Below the pieces are notes generated by a model. The model did not search any database, was not told the DNA's origin, and was given only the letters and a program-made list of their open reading frames with translations. A stretch of 64,000 nt of DNA, taken from the NCBI GenBank assembly GCA_025765595.1, contig JAIVFH010000016.1, forward strand, positions 62,001 through 126,000, given 5' to 3'. The translations under genes and the position numbers were made by a program. Origin of the DNA: Obelidium mucronatum (lineage: Eukaryota > Chytridiomycota > Chytridiomycetes > Chytridiales > Chytriomycetaceae). Numbering within the stretch: position 1 is the stretch's first letter; the number at the start of each line of letters is the position of its first letter. Positions 12,339-25,718 of this stretch are shown piece by piece.

Positions 12339-15300
12339 ATGGTGGATTTCGGTGCGATCGCAACCCCTTGGTCCACTTTGAATTCACAGTACTAATTAAT
12401 ACTCTAGTTCTCTTCACAGCAATATGCTTTGGGGCGGCTGTGCTTGGGATCATCCACTTGTATTACTCACCACGCCTCCTGGCCAAATTTGTGTCGATAG
12501 TACTTGGATTTGCATTGAAGCGAACCGTCTCAGTCAGTCTAGGTACAGGATATCTCTTTGGATGGATTCAGGCCTGAATTTTGTCTGAAGCATGGTTCCG
12601 TTACAGATTCTATTTCCATCTCTCCACTTTCGGGGAAACTCATGTTCAAGGGATTCAAATACAAGACATGCGATCTCACGGTTCTCATATTGCGCGGACA
12701 CATTACTTTCCGTTTCTGGAATCTGACACGCAAACCACTCTCTCCTATGCTTATTCGACTGGACGGATTTGAGCTCTTCATTTACAACAACGCGCCAGCG
12801 TATGAGTTCTTGAAATCAATACTTGAAAAAGAGAAGCAGCAAAAGCAACCCAATGATGCCTCGCCTATTGCTGTGGAGAGTCATCCTCTTGAGCCTCGTA
12901 GTTCGAGAGATCATTTCATGACAGATTCAATACGGGGAAATCGAACCGCTGCTATTGACGTAAAGGTTAAACCTCCATTACCTCCCTCGTCGCTGTCCCA
13001 TGCGGAAATTCTCCTTTCGCGATTATTTCCATTCATGGTTGTTGGGCTTAAAGGTAATACCCAGTTTCAGTCTAAAGAAAATGAACTTAAGTGTCAATTC
13101 AGGTGCTATAATCATTGGAAACAGTGATATCACAACCATGATGGTTGTTGACTTTAAGGATCTATCGGGTAATTACACTCGTCAAGTAATTGTAAGTCCA
13201 CAAGAAACTTGCCATAAATGGTTCTGAACCCAAAAACTCGATATTTGTTTTCAAGGCTCCTGCCATTCCTACCATTCGACCAGAGCTCTGCAGATATGAG
13301 ATGAAAATTAAGTTGGGATTCTGTCGAGTTAGTTTCCGCAAAAATCCGGATTACCGTGATCCATCTTTGAATCAAGCTGCACGTGTTAGAATTTCAAAGA
13401 TGCAGCATGAGAGTACTAAAAAGCGTTGGGTTCCAGGATCAGCAGCTGCGAGACGAGAATCCGCGTTGGAGAAAGCCGGATTGGGTACAGAACCAGTTGA
13501 TGGAGGAGTTGAATGGATTGGCCTTGTGCGCTACAATGAGGATGTTGACAATGTATTTGGTGGCAAAACGGCTATTGAAGAGTACGGCAAAGTGGAAGAA
13601 GTCATAATGAGTGACGCTGTGCATGTTGTATACTATTCAGAGGACCTTGGTATCGAAGGAGTGGATTCAAGTTTACCAGCACCGAAATGGGGTGTCGATT
13701 TGATTCTTACCAAATCGAAAGTGACATACGGACCGTGGACAAACCGCCAAAGGTATTTCGGTTGTGATGCCTTTTTGAATTGGAATTGATTGTGTTTTTT
13801 AGGCTGCTGATACAGAATTTCTTTTTCCCTCCGTCTTACCGCACAAGTGAACCAACGGAGCCCCCGGAAACTGGCTATCACCGACAATATCCCAAATTTG
13901 TGTTGCAATTCAAGTTTGAAAATGGATGTGCATTCGAAGTTCCTTTTCGAGAAGAATCAAAGGTTTGGTTTGGTTGTTATTCCAAAGACAGACAAGCTGA
14001 AGGGCGTGTGCTTGATTTTAGGATCCTCAATTTGTGGAAGATAGTGTTAACGCGGAAGCTCGCCGGATCCAGTTGTCACTCAGGAAGCCGGGGTGGTTAA
14101 ACTTCAACTTCAACGGTCCAAATTCGTTTTTGAAGTTCGAAATTCCTATGCTCTCGCCATCTACTGGATATTCATCGGTTATATCCATGCGAATGGAAAA
14201 TTTATCAGTAACAACCAGTTTGAATGATTCGGAACTCCTGAAATGTCAATCTTTCGAGGTAAATACATTGGTTGTCAACGTCAAACCTCACATTTTTAAC
14301 ACGTCGCATTAGATTGAATGCTTATTAGAAAGTCCACTCAAATGGAATGGAGAGCGTGTTTGGAAATACAATATTGGTATCGAAAATGGGAAGCTTCATT
14401 ATCTTCAAGACCATATTGTGCTCTTACAAGACCTGATCAGTGACTTGTCTTACTCTCAAACCGCTCCAAACCCAGCCTACTTTGTTCCTATCGCATATCA
14501 GATCAAGGTTCATTTTAAAAAAATCGAGACGTTATTGTGCACCAACCGGAATAACATCATTCACATTGCGAATGACGCAGATGAGAATTGTGAGTCGATT
14601 CAATATTGACTATCGTTGACGGCCTAACCCCCAGTTTTAAGCATTTGTTAGCATGAAATTGGATGAGGCTACTCTTCAATTGGAGCTGCCTTTTTTGCTG
14701 GCAAAGCCAGTGCTGTATGGAATGAAATTTAATTTGATGGTTTGTGGATCGTAAATTTATTCAATCATTAAAAATAATTTCAGGCCACTGGCGGGGCCAT
14801 GGTGATTTTATATCCACCTTCTCACTCGATTGGGGCCTTCTTAACAGAATCCTCCATTGGCAAGTTTCAAAATCTCAAAGTATCAGGAAGTTATGAATAC
14901 TATGATGTGAATGCTGGCATACCTGAAGGTCCAGATGCTATTAGCCTGAATATTGAGGTACTATGAATACAGTTTGATAGCAAAGTACTTATCTATGAAC
15001 AGCTCGATACCTCCACCATCAAAGCATATGGATTCACCATAACCTCGATTTTTGATTTCTTATCAAACTATCTTGGAGAATGTTCGCATATCATTCGTAT
15101 TGACGATTATCGACTGAAGCTGTCAGATCCATTGAAATTCAAGGCACAGCGAGCCAAGATGCAATATGATACCCAAAACGCTAATCCAATTGAAGTTTCG
15201 TTGGAGATTGCGGCAACAAACATATTCGCTATTCTTCCTGAAATGTTGTATAAATGTGAATGGGCTTCTATTATTCAGTTGGATTCCGTGACGTTTGAAC

Positions 15301-18300
15301 TGGCCAGTAACATGAATGAGCAAAGTAAGTTTGTTTTGGATGGCTTTAGTCCGTTTCTGAATTATGTAATGTAGTTCTCAAGGCTACAACTTCGCCAATG
15401 CTTTGGACTCGTAACAAGATAACCGCGGAGCTTTCTGTTGAAAGCATAAGCAGTTTGTTTGAAAATTCTATTAAGGAACCTAGAAATTTCTTGAAAGTTG
15501 GTGGGGTTGAGGTTGTGAGCCGAAATCTATTCGGCCCTGCACCAAAGTGCTTGGTATATGCATCAGACACAATTATGCATTGTCAATCAATCACTGGGGA
15601 AATTGGTCTGAATTTTTTTCGTGGAGTTTCTGCATCAGTCAACTGTATTCTTCATCATTTGAGAGACGTGGACGACAGCTTGCCTTCGAAGAAGTATCCC
15701 ACTCTGAATGTCTTCAAGCTTCGTATTGATCCTGTCAAAGTTTCTTTGTGGGGACCAGAATCCGTTATTGTTGCCAACTTTGGTCGCGGGATAAAACTGC
15801 AATTCGATTCAATGGTCACCAAAAAATGGTCGGACAGAACGCTCATTGATGTCCCTACTGTGGATATTAAGATGTTGACAGCCGCAAATGACAAACCTCA
15901 GAATTTAGAGACTCTTGAATGGATCGAAGTCTTCCATTGTGAAACATCTCTCTCGGCTTGTCTGTTAACATTCATGGATGATATTGATGCTGTTCTGACT
16001 TCTCAGAGAACCTTTATTCTTGCTCAAGACTATACATTCAGATGTGCCCATTTGTTTGATACTGGGAGCAGGAGAGCCAACGGCGTGGCTACTGGTGCTT
16101 TATTTAAAGTACCTTCAGGATTTGATTTCGAACTAGATTATGACCATGAATCGGGATCTCATAATCGAACAAAGACCGATGGGCCTGATGGGTATTTTTC
16201 CAACAAAAACGCAATTAAATTTATTAATGTAATTGTTTCCAGATTTCGAAAATCTGTGGGAAATCGCATTCCTCGATCTACGGGAGCAAGTCCATTTGGG
16301 TCAAGATCGAGCTCATTTTTGGGATCAGGATTTAGTTTGGATGCCAAATACAAGACGCATCTTCGCACGTTCAAAGAGGTACACCAACCAAACAATCAAA
16401 CGGCGGACTTTGTTTCGTTTTATGGTGATTTTAGCCCCCCGAAGCGGAAAACACGCAGGCCATTCCCATATCAAGATATTGAGCTCTTGAGTAGTGCTGA
16501 ATTCACAGATTCCACTCCACATTCGAAAATCATCATTCGTGCCAGCGAGTGTTTCAAACTGCTTGTGACTCCATTTGGATTAAAAGCGATTCAGCAGTTT
16601 CTTGAAATATCTTTTGATGTATGACTTTGTTTTTTGTGCGAAATTTCTGCTAATCGTTGAGTGTTAGATGGACGATTTGATTGGCTTTTCTTTGCTTGAT
16701 GCACTTCACGTGTATTATACATCGCTGATCGTCCAGCCTCTCGTGTCGCACACTCAATATACGACCCTGATTGTTTCTGTACCTGAAATGCACATTCGGT
16801 CAGTTCAAGACGTTCGATTTCCCGAAGTACCCGGCAAAGAAGCTTTGGATGACATTGGGTTCCGAAATGGTTACTCGGAATCTTCGCTATGCTCGGTAGA
16901 TATTCAGACCGTCAATCTACTACAAATTGCAAACGCGGGTTTCAAGTCTCGTGCCGGAGTTTTTTCGAGTTTACAACGGGTGACAGATGCCCACTACTCC
17001 TTGGATCTAGGGCTGTTGAAATTAAGTGTCCGGTAATCAGTGACTCTGAATTACGAAGATGCCGATGTATTAAATCTGTTTCGCAGATATTTGGGGTCAA
17101 TGGTTGCTGGCAAAAACCAGAGGGTTGTTGGCATACCACTATCAAAACAACTGATATCAACTGAGCTTCCAGAAATTATGTCAAATCATCCCGTTGTCCT
17201 TGATTCCTATTGCTCTGATGTTAAGTGGCTCTGTGACTTCGAGAAAGGTCCTTCTCCTGGAACTCCTAGCAACGTTGCCATCAACACGCAATCTCAATCC
17301 TTCGAACTTGTATTTATAAACGAAACAGCTGAAATCGTTGCAGGAGCCACCGCTGTTTGGGCGGCTTTTGCGAATGATTTAAGTAAGATTTCTTGAGGGA
17401 GTGAAAAAACTGCCTGCTAACACAACTACATATCTAGTAACTATTGCAACAAAATATATGGAGCAGGAACAACTGCAGTTGCAATCATTTGTTTTAGCAG
17501 TTATTCAACAACCAATTGCTGGGGGTGCAAAGTATTTCACTTCTCCATCGTCTCTATGGCTTCTCGGCAACGGCTTTAGAAAGTTTCAGAATGATATTGG
17601 GTGGAAGTTTTTAAGTCACATCAGATATTGCATGAAAGAGCTCAAAGACGATCAGATTTGTGCTCTTGTGAAGCAGCGGCGGGGCCAAAAGAAAGCCAAT
17701 CTGATTGAGGTCGCACCCACCATACAGAAATGGTTAGGAATGCCAGACGATCGGTCAGACCTAAATCACATTTTGAGCTTGATATTTGACACAGCGTCTG
17801 GAAGTTCCAGGAACACGATTGTAGACTTCATCAAACTTCTATCTGACTATGCTCCATCTGTTGTTTTTCTAATACAACGGGTCAAGATCTCCGCCTTTGA
17901 ACCTGGAGGCAGTGACAACGTATTTCAACTGAGCCCATTGCTTGTAGACATAAGTAGCTCAACCAGAAGCAAATCTGAAATAATTGGGAAAAAAGACACC
18001 GAAATCGCTCAGGAAGGAAAATTCGTTGACATTGCCACGTTCATTTCCATATCAAAAGCCAACATAATGTTCAACCCCAATATCTTTCGTCTTATGCGGC
18101 ACATGATCCGTGTTTACAATCGAGTGCGAGATTCGTCTTTACTCGGTTCACCAAATCCTGTGAATACTGCAAGCGAAACCATGGACTTCGGAATAATTAT
18201 GTCAGCCACTGTGGAAGAGCTCGGTCTTTCCGCTTCTGCAAATAATCTGAATATGCGCACCGTCATCAAGAGTGTTGCTGCAAATGGTATTTATTATTCC

Positions 18301-21300
18301 AAAGCTGCATCGTTTGACCTTCCGGATACCCTTCAATCGTCTGCAATTCTGAGTGTGAAAAAAGTTTTGGTGGATGTGCTGGAAGTATCAACTTATGGCA
18401 GCAATAATTTGGTTACCCTTCATGCCAATGATCTCGGAGCTATGTACTCTGGAGCCAAGAGCTCTCTTGTTGGCTTGGAATTAATCGAAATTCGCTTGCC
18501 AAAATCATTATTGAAACTTCAGGCATTTTTTGAACAGTGGGGTGACTCTTTGCCTGAATACGGTGCGCTTATATCCCCTCATTCTGATATTCTTGCGTCT
18601 AATATTTATTCTCAGATCTTTCTTTCAACAAGTTTTTGAAAGAACTTGAACGGTCCACCTCGAGTCTTCAAGAGTTGAAGAAAATACCCGAACTTCAATC
18701 CTCTGAAAGAAGCAATGTCCAATTTGTTGTGAAAAACATCGTTCTCGTCTCAGATCTGCTATCCACTCTACGGTGCCGTTATTCTATATCCAACCTAATG
18801 GCTCTGCTGAAACGCGACTCTGGAACGAACAAGAGTGATCTAAGTTATGCTGGACGAATAGGACATCACAAGGTAGAATTCGAAACAAGGTCGAATACCC
18901 ATTACCATGCTGCTGCACGAATTCATGTGGCACCAACTCAGTCAATTTACCTATTACCTGACGCAAATCTTGAAGGAACCTTGACCACAATTGATTCGAC
19001 AACTACCTTATCGTCAACTCTTATAGTCGGAACTCTCGAAGGAAGCTTTGACGTTCATTTAATCGATCAGCTACTTACGCTTCAATCCCTGTTGGGCTCA
19101 GAAGTCAACGATATTGTGGACATGGTCATGTTTTATTACCGCAGGAGAACCGATCCCTTATCTTCATCAGACAACCTTACTACAGCGATCAAATATGTTT
19201 ACGACATTCAAATACGTATAGCTGGTGTGGAAGTAACAGCCGAGAGTCCGCAAAGCAAGCTTTTGCTGAGCTCCAATTTTGCTACACTCCAAATCCAAAA
19301 AGCAAGTACCGAATCTTTAAATTGGAATGTCTTTCTTGGAAATTGCTCGTTGGCTCTCATTTCCAACACCAAAACACTGGCAAAAATTGTGGTGGATGTT
19401 CAATTGCGGAATCATTCCATACAACAACACATTAGGGACGCCTTTTCATCTGAAGGCACGAAAGAAAAGAATCTCGAAACTATATTCCTTCAGATTTTGA
19501 AGTTAAATGGGGTTTTGCATCCGTTTGGGGTCGGAAAAATTGCTGATTTTATGCTGTATTATTCCAAAGAGTTGGAAGAAAGGAGTAGAAGGAAGACCTT
19601 AGAAATGGATATCATGAAAAGAAATGCACAACGTTTGTTTTCGTCGGTTAATGCTCCAACCAGTAGAGACTCTGTTGAGGTTAAGAGTTTCTTTGTTGAC
19701 AAACTGGTTTTAGTACACCTTGACAAGGTTGGGTTGGCTTTTCCCCTCACTCAAGATGCTCGAATGTCGCATGTACCAGCTCTATTGATTTGTTTCCAGG
19801 ATATTCAATATGAATCTATTTGCTTGGTGGAGAATCATGGAGGCATTAGCAACATCAGTGTTCAGTTTGTCGACAGATTCAACCCACAAGACGATTCCAC
19901 ATTTCTTTCAGCCTCTCATCCAATTCAAAACCGATTTCTTTTGCGGCAAATCGAAGGAGATATATTCCAATACTTCAAAGAAGGTTTTGGTTCAATCAAA
20001 ATTGATGCAAGCATCGCCGGCTTTGACTTAAACCTTAATTCTACAATAACTGAACACTTGAATTCTCTTATTTCCGTCTATGCATCAGAAAGAGCCCAGT
20101 TTGATTCTTCAGTTTCATCCACTCCATTTACGTCAGCTTCGCCACTCAACAAATCGTCAACTCAGCATCCAAATGATTCGTTCACTGAACTTGCATTTGA
20201 TTGTGACTTTGTGTTTGGGGCTGGTGCTTGTAAAATTAACTGCCAAGAGTCAAGGACACCATCAGTTGAGTCTTTGCACGCAAGGAAAATCTCAAACATA
20301 TCTGGGCAAAATGAAGAAAACTATGATGAGCAAGTTTTCACTATACCTGGCATTGGATTCAAGATAAATGGAACTACATGTTTGGGGGACGACTCACATG
20401 CGGAAACACGAGTGCAACGTGGAATCTACATCACGCAGCATATTTACGAAAGCGAAAATATATTACATCCGTCAGTTCTGTCCTTCTTTTTGAAAGCTGC
20501 CTCAAGCATCAACCTGGATTCTCTGTCAGCAAGCAAGGCATCTGCGCCAGCCCCACAATCTTCTGCAGCAGATTCGTCTATCTCGTCACTGGAGTCACAA
20601 AAACATACAGTAACATATTTCTTGAAATTGTCTCAGACAAAAGTCAGTTTGAGTTGTTTACCAGAATCCAAGGTGAATTTGAACTTTGTTCTGGAAGAAG
20701 CCGATGTCCTTTTTGGCTTTGAGCCTACTGATGGAGATCAAAGAATTTTGAATTCCATGGTTTTGACTTGCTGTGTCAAAGGAATGAACGGATCTTTGAG
20801 ACACACGTTTTCACCAGAAGACTGCCTTCGATGGAGTGTTTCCCAACTTCTGATCAACTCTACCGTTCTGTTCAACAATAATTCGAGAAACTTCCTTATC
20901 AATCTGGACTCAGCTTCAATTTCAGCAGCATTAAACGTGCGACAGTTACATGACCTCCTTCTCTTTCAGCGTCTTTGGGTAATCCCCCTGATTCCAACAA
21001 AGGCCCAGAAGAATCCATCTCTTGACGAGCCGGGAAATTCAGTCCTGGCATCGCTGCTCCGTCTTCCTGGTCATGGAGGGGAGGTCAAACAAAGTTTTAA
21101 AGATTCGTTTCATTTCACACTTCGACTTCCATCAGTATGTTTATCCGCAGATTTTGGTCAAAGTGTCGGAAAAACGTCAATTACAGCAATTGACTTAGTT
21201 GCTTCAGCCGATGTTTCTTGGACTGGTGAATCTTTTGGAGCAAAGAGTCTCACAGCTGCCTTAACTTCAATCAAGGCTGTTGCGGATGGGCGATTTAGTG

Positions 21301-22626
21301 GGGAAGTCAACGTGGCGAAGCCTCAATTTTATCTCTTAGGTTCCAATGATTTCAGCCCGGTGTCTGGCAAGGCAGTTACTCGTGGGTTGTTCAATATAGA
21401 GAAAGTGGAAGGCCAGATGCAGTTTCAGTATGAGCGCATCTTGATTGTGGATTTGAAACCCTTGGATTATGTGATGGTTGATTCTTGGATTACCCACGAA
21501 GGCAGTTTGACACTTTGCACCGACGTAAAATTAATAGTAGACAGCTTCAAAGTTGTCGTGTCTCGTCGGACAATTCCGGCATTTTACCAGCTTCTTGACA
21601 AATTAACTAGCGCCATGGAAGAAAAGATGCACCTGGAATTCTCTCCTCCTGGTTCGCCAACTCTGCAACGATCTAGCAAGTTTTTGAGCCAAGTGTTCCT
21701 CCTCCCTTCAAACTCAGAGGTTTCAATATCGCCCAATGAGCTGGCGCGACAGATTCTCTGGTACAAGAACGGAGTAAAAAGCTTGGGTAGAATTCATGTG
21801 GAACTTAAAAGTACCCTTTTGAATTTCATGAGATACAACTTCAGGGATCCTGATTGTGCTCGGGTAACAATCATTACGTTTCGGGTCGAACTAGGTTACT
21901 GACATTGAATTTTTACAGATGATTTCAAAATCTATTTCATTCTCATTGGAGCATCAGGGCGAGGGGTTAGATTTGTTACGAGAAGCACTGAACATCAAAC
22001 TTGATGGTATTTCGATCAAAAAGGGGACAACTCGATCATTGACACCAGAAGAAGAGAGAATGTGGTCAGCATCAGGTTGGCGCGCTTTTCTCTTAATTTT
22101 CCATGTTGATGACGTTCACTTGTTAATGACTTTTCATTCAGAATGGTTCACATTTTTGGGCTCATCTCCTTCCAAAAACGTTGCAACGATTCCTGCCATC
22201 GTAATTACTCTGAACTCACTCTGTCATCTGCTGGAAAGGCGGGTTGAGCTGAGCGGAGACACGGCATTTGCCGCCCAAATCGACATTGCTTTGAATTTTG
22301 GATTGTACCGATTTTTGCAGGAATTGTTTGAATTTTATCAGACAGCTTTCAAGCAGGATGGAGAAGGTCTTCTGCCTGTTGCTACCAAGGAGGAGAATGC
22401 ACGTGGTCGCAGTATGTTGACCTCAAAGAACTCGAAACCAACAATGTTTGTGTATAAAAAAGGGGACTTCAAGTTCGATCCGCAACTTAAAGTCACAGGT
22501 GAAGCAACACCACGGGAATTGATTGAATGGCTTGGAGTTAATAAGACACGGATACCAGAGTTGCTGTATGCGCATATTGGAACTGCGCTTTCAGATGTTG
22601 TTGTTTGGGTTGCAAGAAATTCTTAA
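12339..22626 (+). CDS. CSF1: Giant bridge-like lipid transfer protein (BLTP1/Csf1/Tweek family)
   Basis: Homologue of yeast Csf1 and animal BLTP1 (KIAA1109/Tweek), rod-shaped proteins with a hydrophobic groove that move phospholipid between membranes at ER contact sites. I place the start at 12339: exon 12339-12351, a 38-nt intron, exon 12390-12542, then exon 12607 onward. Spliced this way the protein opens with MVDF and a single membrane anchor (VLFTAICFGAAVLGIIHLYY). The family N-terminal motif follows (SISISPLSGKLMFKGFKY, then HITFRFWN). Many exons follow; the largest open segments are 15398-16624, 17401-18639 and 18636-21902. The C-terminus carries the diagnostic FKFDPQLKVTGEATPRELIE. Total length is roughly 3,100-3,200 residues, near yeast Csf1. 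Most of the interior is beta-rich and weakly conserved. The stop is 29 bp from the stop of the convergent NSUN5-like gene. Confidence 0.88.
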
Positions 22627-22655
22627 AAATACATTTTCAGTACAAGTATTACCGT

Positions 22656-24262
22656 TTATTTACGTTCAAACAATCCAACAAAGAATCCAATGCAATTGTC
22701 TTCCTCTGGTAACGTACGAATGACCTCCACATGCCCATCAACACCCCTGCGTTTCCATTCTGGAAATACATTTTTTGCAAGTTGGAATTTCGATTGTTGG
22801 CTCAAAACTCTTTCGACAACACCTTCGTTTTCTTCGCGATGTTTTGAGCAAGTGGAGTATACAACTATACAAGAATGCTAAGCAAGCATGAGAAACGGCA
22901 AACAAATACACATACCCTTTTTGACATTTTTGAACTTGAAGGCGTGCATCAGTGCCTCCACTTGGAAATCAGCCAGTGCCTTGATTCTTGCGCTATCGCT
23001 AACAATTCCTCCGTTTTCGTGCGCCTCATCCTCTTCAACAATAGAGTCGGACTGAATGAGTAAGTGGTCAAGCCTTCTGGTAATCCCAGATCCAGAGCAA
23101 GAGGGATCCAGCAAAATGTAAGAGACATCGGCATAAGCTTTATCATTTGGATCAATATCGAGAAAGCTTGTTCTCTTAGGTTTTATGTCTGACAGGAGCG
23201 AATGAGACCGCTATTTGTTAAAAATAACTTGGTGTGCTGCTCACTTTTACATCCCGCTCGACCAGTTAACTTGATGAGAGTCTGAAGACGAATCGGATCT
23301 TTATCAAAAGCATGAATTGTGCCAGTGTTGTTCATAAGCATCGATAAATGGGAGGTTTTGTTTCCTGGGGCGGCACAACCGTCAATAACAACGGAATTTG
23401 GAGGAGGATTGAGAATAAATGCAGCTAGGTTGAAACAGCTTGGGTAAGTATACAATCAATAGCGAAATATAGTGAAACTAACGGAAGCAACTTGCTTTGT
23501 CCTGTAGAATAATATGCCCCTTTAACAGCAATTCATTGTTATGAAAGTCAGATGCTGCTGGCAATACAAGAAGGTTTGGAATATGTGGGTCATTCGTAAC
23601 AGTTTTAGGCCTGGAAAAACCATAATCAACCTTGGATCGCGATTGAACAAAAATATTCCAGCTTACTTGAGCTTGCCTGAATCCATCCCATCCTCATACG
23701 TAATGTGAGTGTAACCAATCTTCTTTAACGCAGACAACACATCCTCCATGGTTGTAATCAAAGTATTGACTCTTGCAAATCGAGGAAGCACGATCGCGTT
23801 TCGAATGTGGTCTGGAATTAAGTCTTCATTCTTTTGGACTCTCTTTTTAGCTTTCAGTTTCCCAAGCTCGCCCAATAGTCTCGGCTTATGTGGAGCTACC
23901 AATGAGCGCAGTTGGGATGGAGCTGATTTGAAGCCTTTCCCAAATAGGAGTTCATAGACAAGAACAAGATATACGGACACCTTCTTTCCCTTCGATGCCG
24001 ATGGAACCATTCCAGAATTTGAAATAATAGTTGATATTGGCTCCTTATCTTGTTCCAATGTAAGTGAAGAACCGCATGGCATCTGATTGAGGAACTCACA
24101 CTTGAGGACCTGGCAGACGATTGCAAACACAGCTTTGCGCTCTTTATCTGTCGCCGAAGCACAGACGCTTTCAACAATTCTTCGAATCGAAACGTTCTTT
24201 TGATTCGAAAGGCACTGTTCGACAACTCGTGCAGCCGTGGCGTGTAATTGCAGAGTTGACAT
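22656..24262 (-). CDS. RCM1: NSUN5/Rcm1-type 25S/28S rRNA cytosine-C5 methyltransferase
   Basis: RNA m5C methyltransferase of the NSUN5/Rcm1 group, which modifies the large-subunit rRNA in the nucleolus. The N-terminal exon (to 24262, MSTLQLHATAARVVEQ) carries the helical domain. The SAM-binding motif is VIDGCAAPGNKTSHLS (about 23370-23420). The two catalytic cysteines appear in LLDPSCSGSG (about 23100) and VYSTCSKHREENEGVVE (about 22840). The end reads NCIGFFVGLFERK. Several introns interrupt the gene. A longer in-frame reading to 24310 exists, but MSTLQ is the natural start. It shares a 168-bp divergent promoter region with the RidA gene. Confidence 0.9.
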
Positions 24263-24430
24263 CTTGGTTGGAAAAAAAAAAGAAATAATTACCCGGTCCG
24301 TTTTGCTCACGCAAAGAAATATGAACGGAATGGATGCGGCAGTTGTTTAAAATCGAAAGCCATGACTTTATTCAGCTATATTCTGCAGTTACATAAAGGA
24401 GGAGTAAGCATTTTTTCATAAATCTGCAGA

Positions 24431-24939
24431 ATGCCACTTGAACACCGAAACGTTTTCGATCACACGCTCCCATTCTCTCACATTGTTCTGTATGAAAGAT
24501 TATATCAACTCCATCTTCATCTGATCATATTCATTAGGGACGGTGAATATGCACACGTGTCCGGGCAACTGGCGCAAGACCCGGAAACGAGACAACTCAA
24601 GGCCGGCACCGCTGAATACGAGACAACCCGATGCATGGAGCAGCTGGTTGAAATTCTTTCCAGCGCGGAGCTGTCCCTTGATAATGTGACAAGAGTCAAC
24701 TTGTGTAAGCGAGTCTTTTTTTTTACTGTAATTCCCTCTTTCCCTGAACCATGTGCGTATGGCTAGACATTACAAATCTTGCCGATTTTGCTGAAATCAA
24801 TGCTGCCTACGTCAAGTTTTTCCCAAGCGGAAAGTTCCCAGCACGAACTTGCGTGGCGGTGGCGTCATTGTTGGGAAACACAAGAATTGAAATTGAGGCA
24901 ACAGCACGTCTCCCACAGGGACACAAGAGCAAGTTGTAA
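24431..24939 (+). CDS. RidA/YjgF/UK114 family enamine-imine deaminase
   Basis: RidA proteins hydrolyse reactive enamine/imine intermediates released by PLP enzymes such as threonine dehydratase. Three exons join in frame: 24431-24489, 24538-24704 and 24767-24939. Spliced, the protein begins MPLEHRNVFDHTLPFSHIVL and continues DGEYAHVSGQLAQDP. It contains VTRVNLYITNLADFAEINAAY. The substrate-binding arginine lies in FPARTCVAVASL, followed by a Glu in IEIEATA. Length is about 132 residues, normal for the family. The introns are 48 and 62 nt. Confidence 0.9.
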
Positions 24940-25081
24940 TATATTGTCGTGCCTGGTCAGTTTTGACCCTCATTTACAATAATAAAACTTGGAAGAGAGC
25001 AAAGAAAGAATAGTAAAACTGTGACGAGAGTGAAGTTGCTTTTATTTACACAAACAAAAAGAAGTTCTAGCTATTGCAAGC

Positions 25082-25480
25082 TTATTTGGAGGACTGGTAT
25101 TTAGTGACCGCTTTGGTTCCTTCAGAGACAGCATGCTTGGCAAGCTCTCCTGGCAAGATCAACCGCACTGAGGTCTGAATCTCACGAGACGAGATGGTTG
25201 ACCTCTTGTTGTAGGCAGCAAGCTTGGAAGCCTCAGACGCGATCCGTTCAAAGATGTCGTTGACAAACGAGTTCATGATGCTCATGGCCTTGTTGGAGAT
25301 ACCAGTTTCTGGGTGCACCTGCTTCAAGACCTTGTAGATGTAGGACGAGTAGGATTCGGTTCTCTTCTTGTTCTTCTTCTTGTTGACGCCATCCTTGGTC
25401 TTTTTGGCGGCAGTCTTTGCTGGTGCCTTTCCGGCTGGCTTCTTCTCGGCTGGGGCCTTTCCTCCTTCCTTTGGTGGCAT
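25082..25480 (-). CDS. HTB1: Histone H2B
   Basis: Core nucleosomal histone H2B, 132 residues, no intron. The Lys/Ala-rich tail (residues 1-40) precedes the histone fold, with [19 protein letters not shown] and [19 protein letters not shown]. The C-terminal helix ends AVTKYQSSK, which keeps the ubiquitination-site lysine of AVTKY. It is divergent from H2A, with 238 bp between start codons, the usual fungal and animal arrangement for coordinated S-phase expression. Confidence 0.97.
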   Translation of the reverse strand: MPPKEGGKAPAEKKPAGKAPAKTAAKKTKDGVNKKKNKKRTESYSSYIYKVLKQVHPETGISNKAMSIMNSFVNDIFERIASEASKLAAYNKRSTISSREIQTSVRLILPGELAKHAVSEGTKAVTKYQSSK

Positions 25481-25718
25481 ATTTGTTTAGTGTTGTAGTG
25501 TGTGTGCTTTGATGTTGTGTTTGCTGACGCCTTTTGTACTTTTCTTCCCGCTTGAAAATTTTCACAGAAAAGTGAAAAAATTGTTGCAATTTTTCTAGCT
25601 CGCAATCTGATTGGTCCTCCAAAACAGTGAAAATTTTCACTAAACAACAAAAGTAAAAAAAAGGTATAAGAGCCAGGGAATCTGTCTGTGCAGGTCAACA
25701 AACTCATATCAAACAAAC
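25481..25718. promoter_or_regulatory. Bidirectional H2B-H2A promoter with AT palindromes
   Basis: Holds a 12-nt palindrome TGAAAATTTTCA at 25553-25564 and a 16-nt perfect palindrome AGTGAAAATTTTCACT at 25626-25641. An inverted repeat AAAAATTG/CAATTTTT with a 3-nt loop lies at 25576-25594. A CCAAT box (ATTGG on the + strand) lies at 25610-25614, and a TATA-like TATAA at 25665-25669 sits upstream of H2A. The shared core TGAAAATTTTCA suggests one factor binding twice. The function is inferred from position. Confidence 0.65.
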
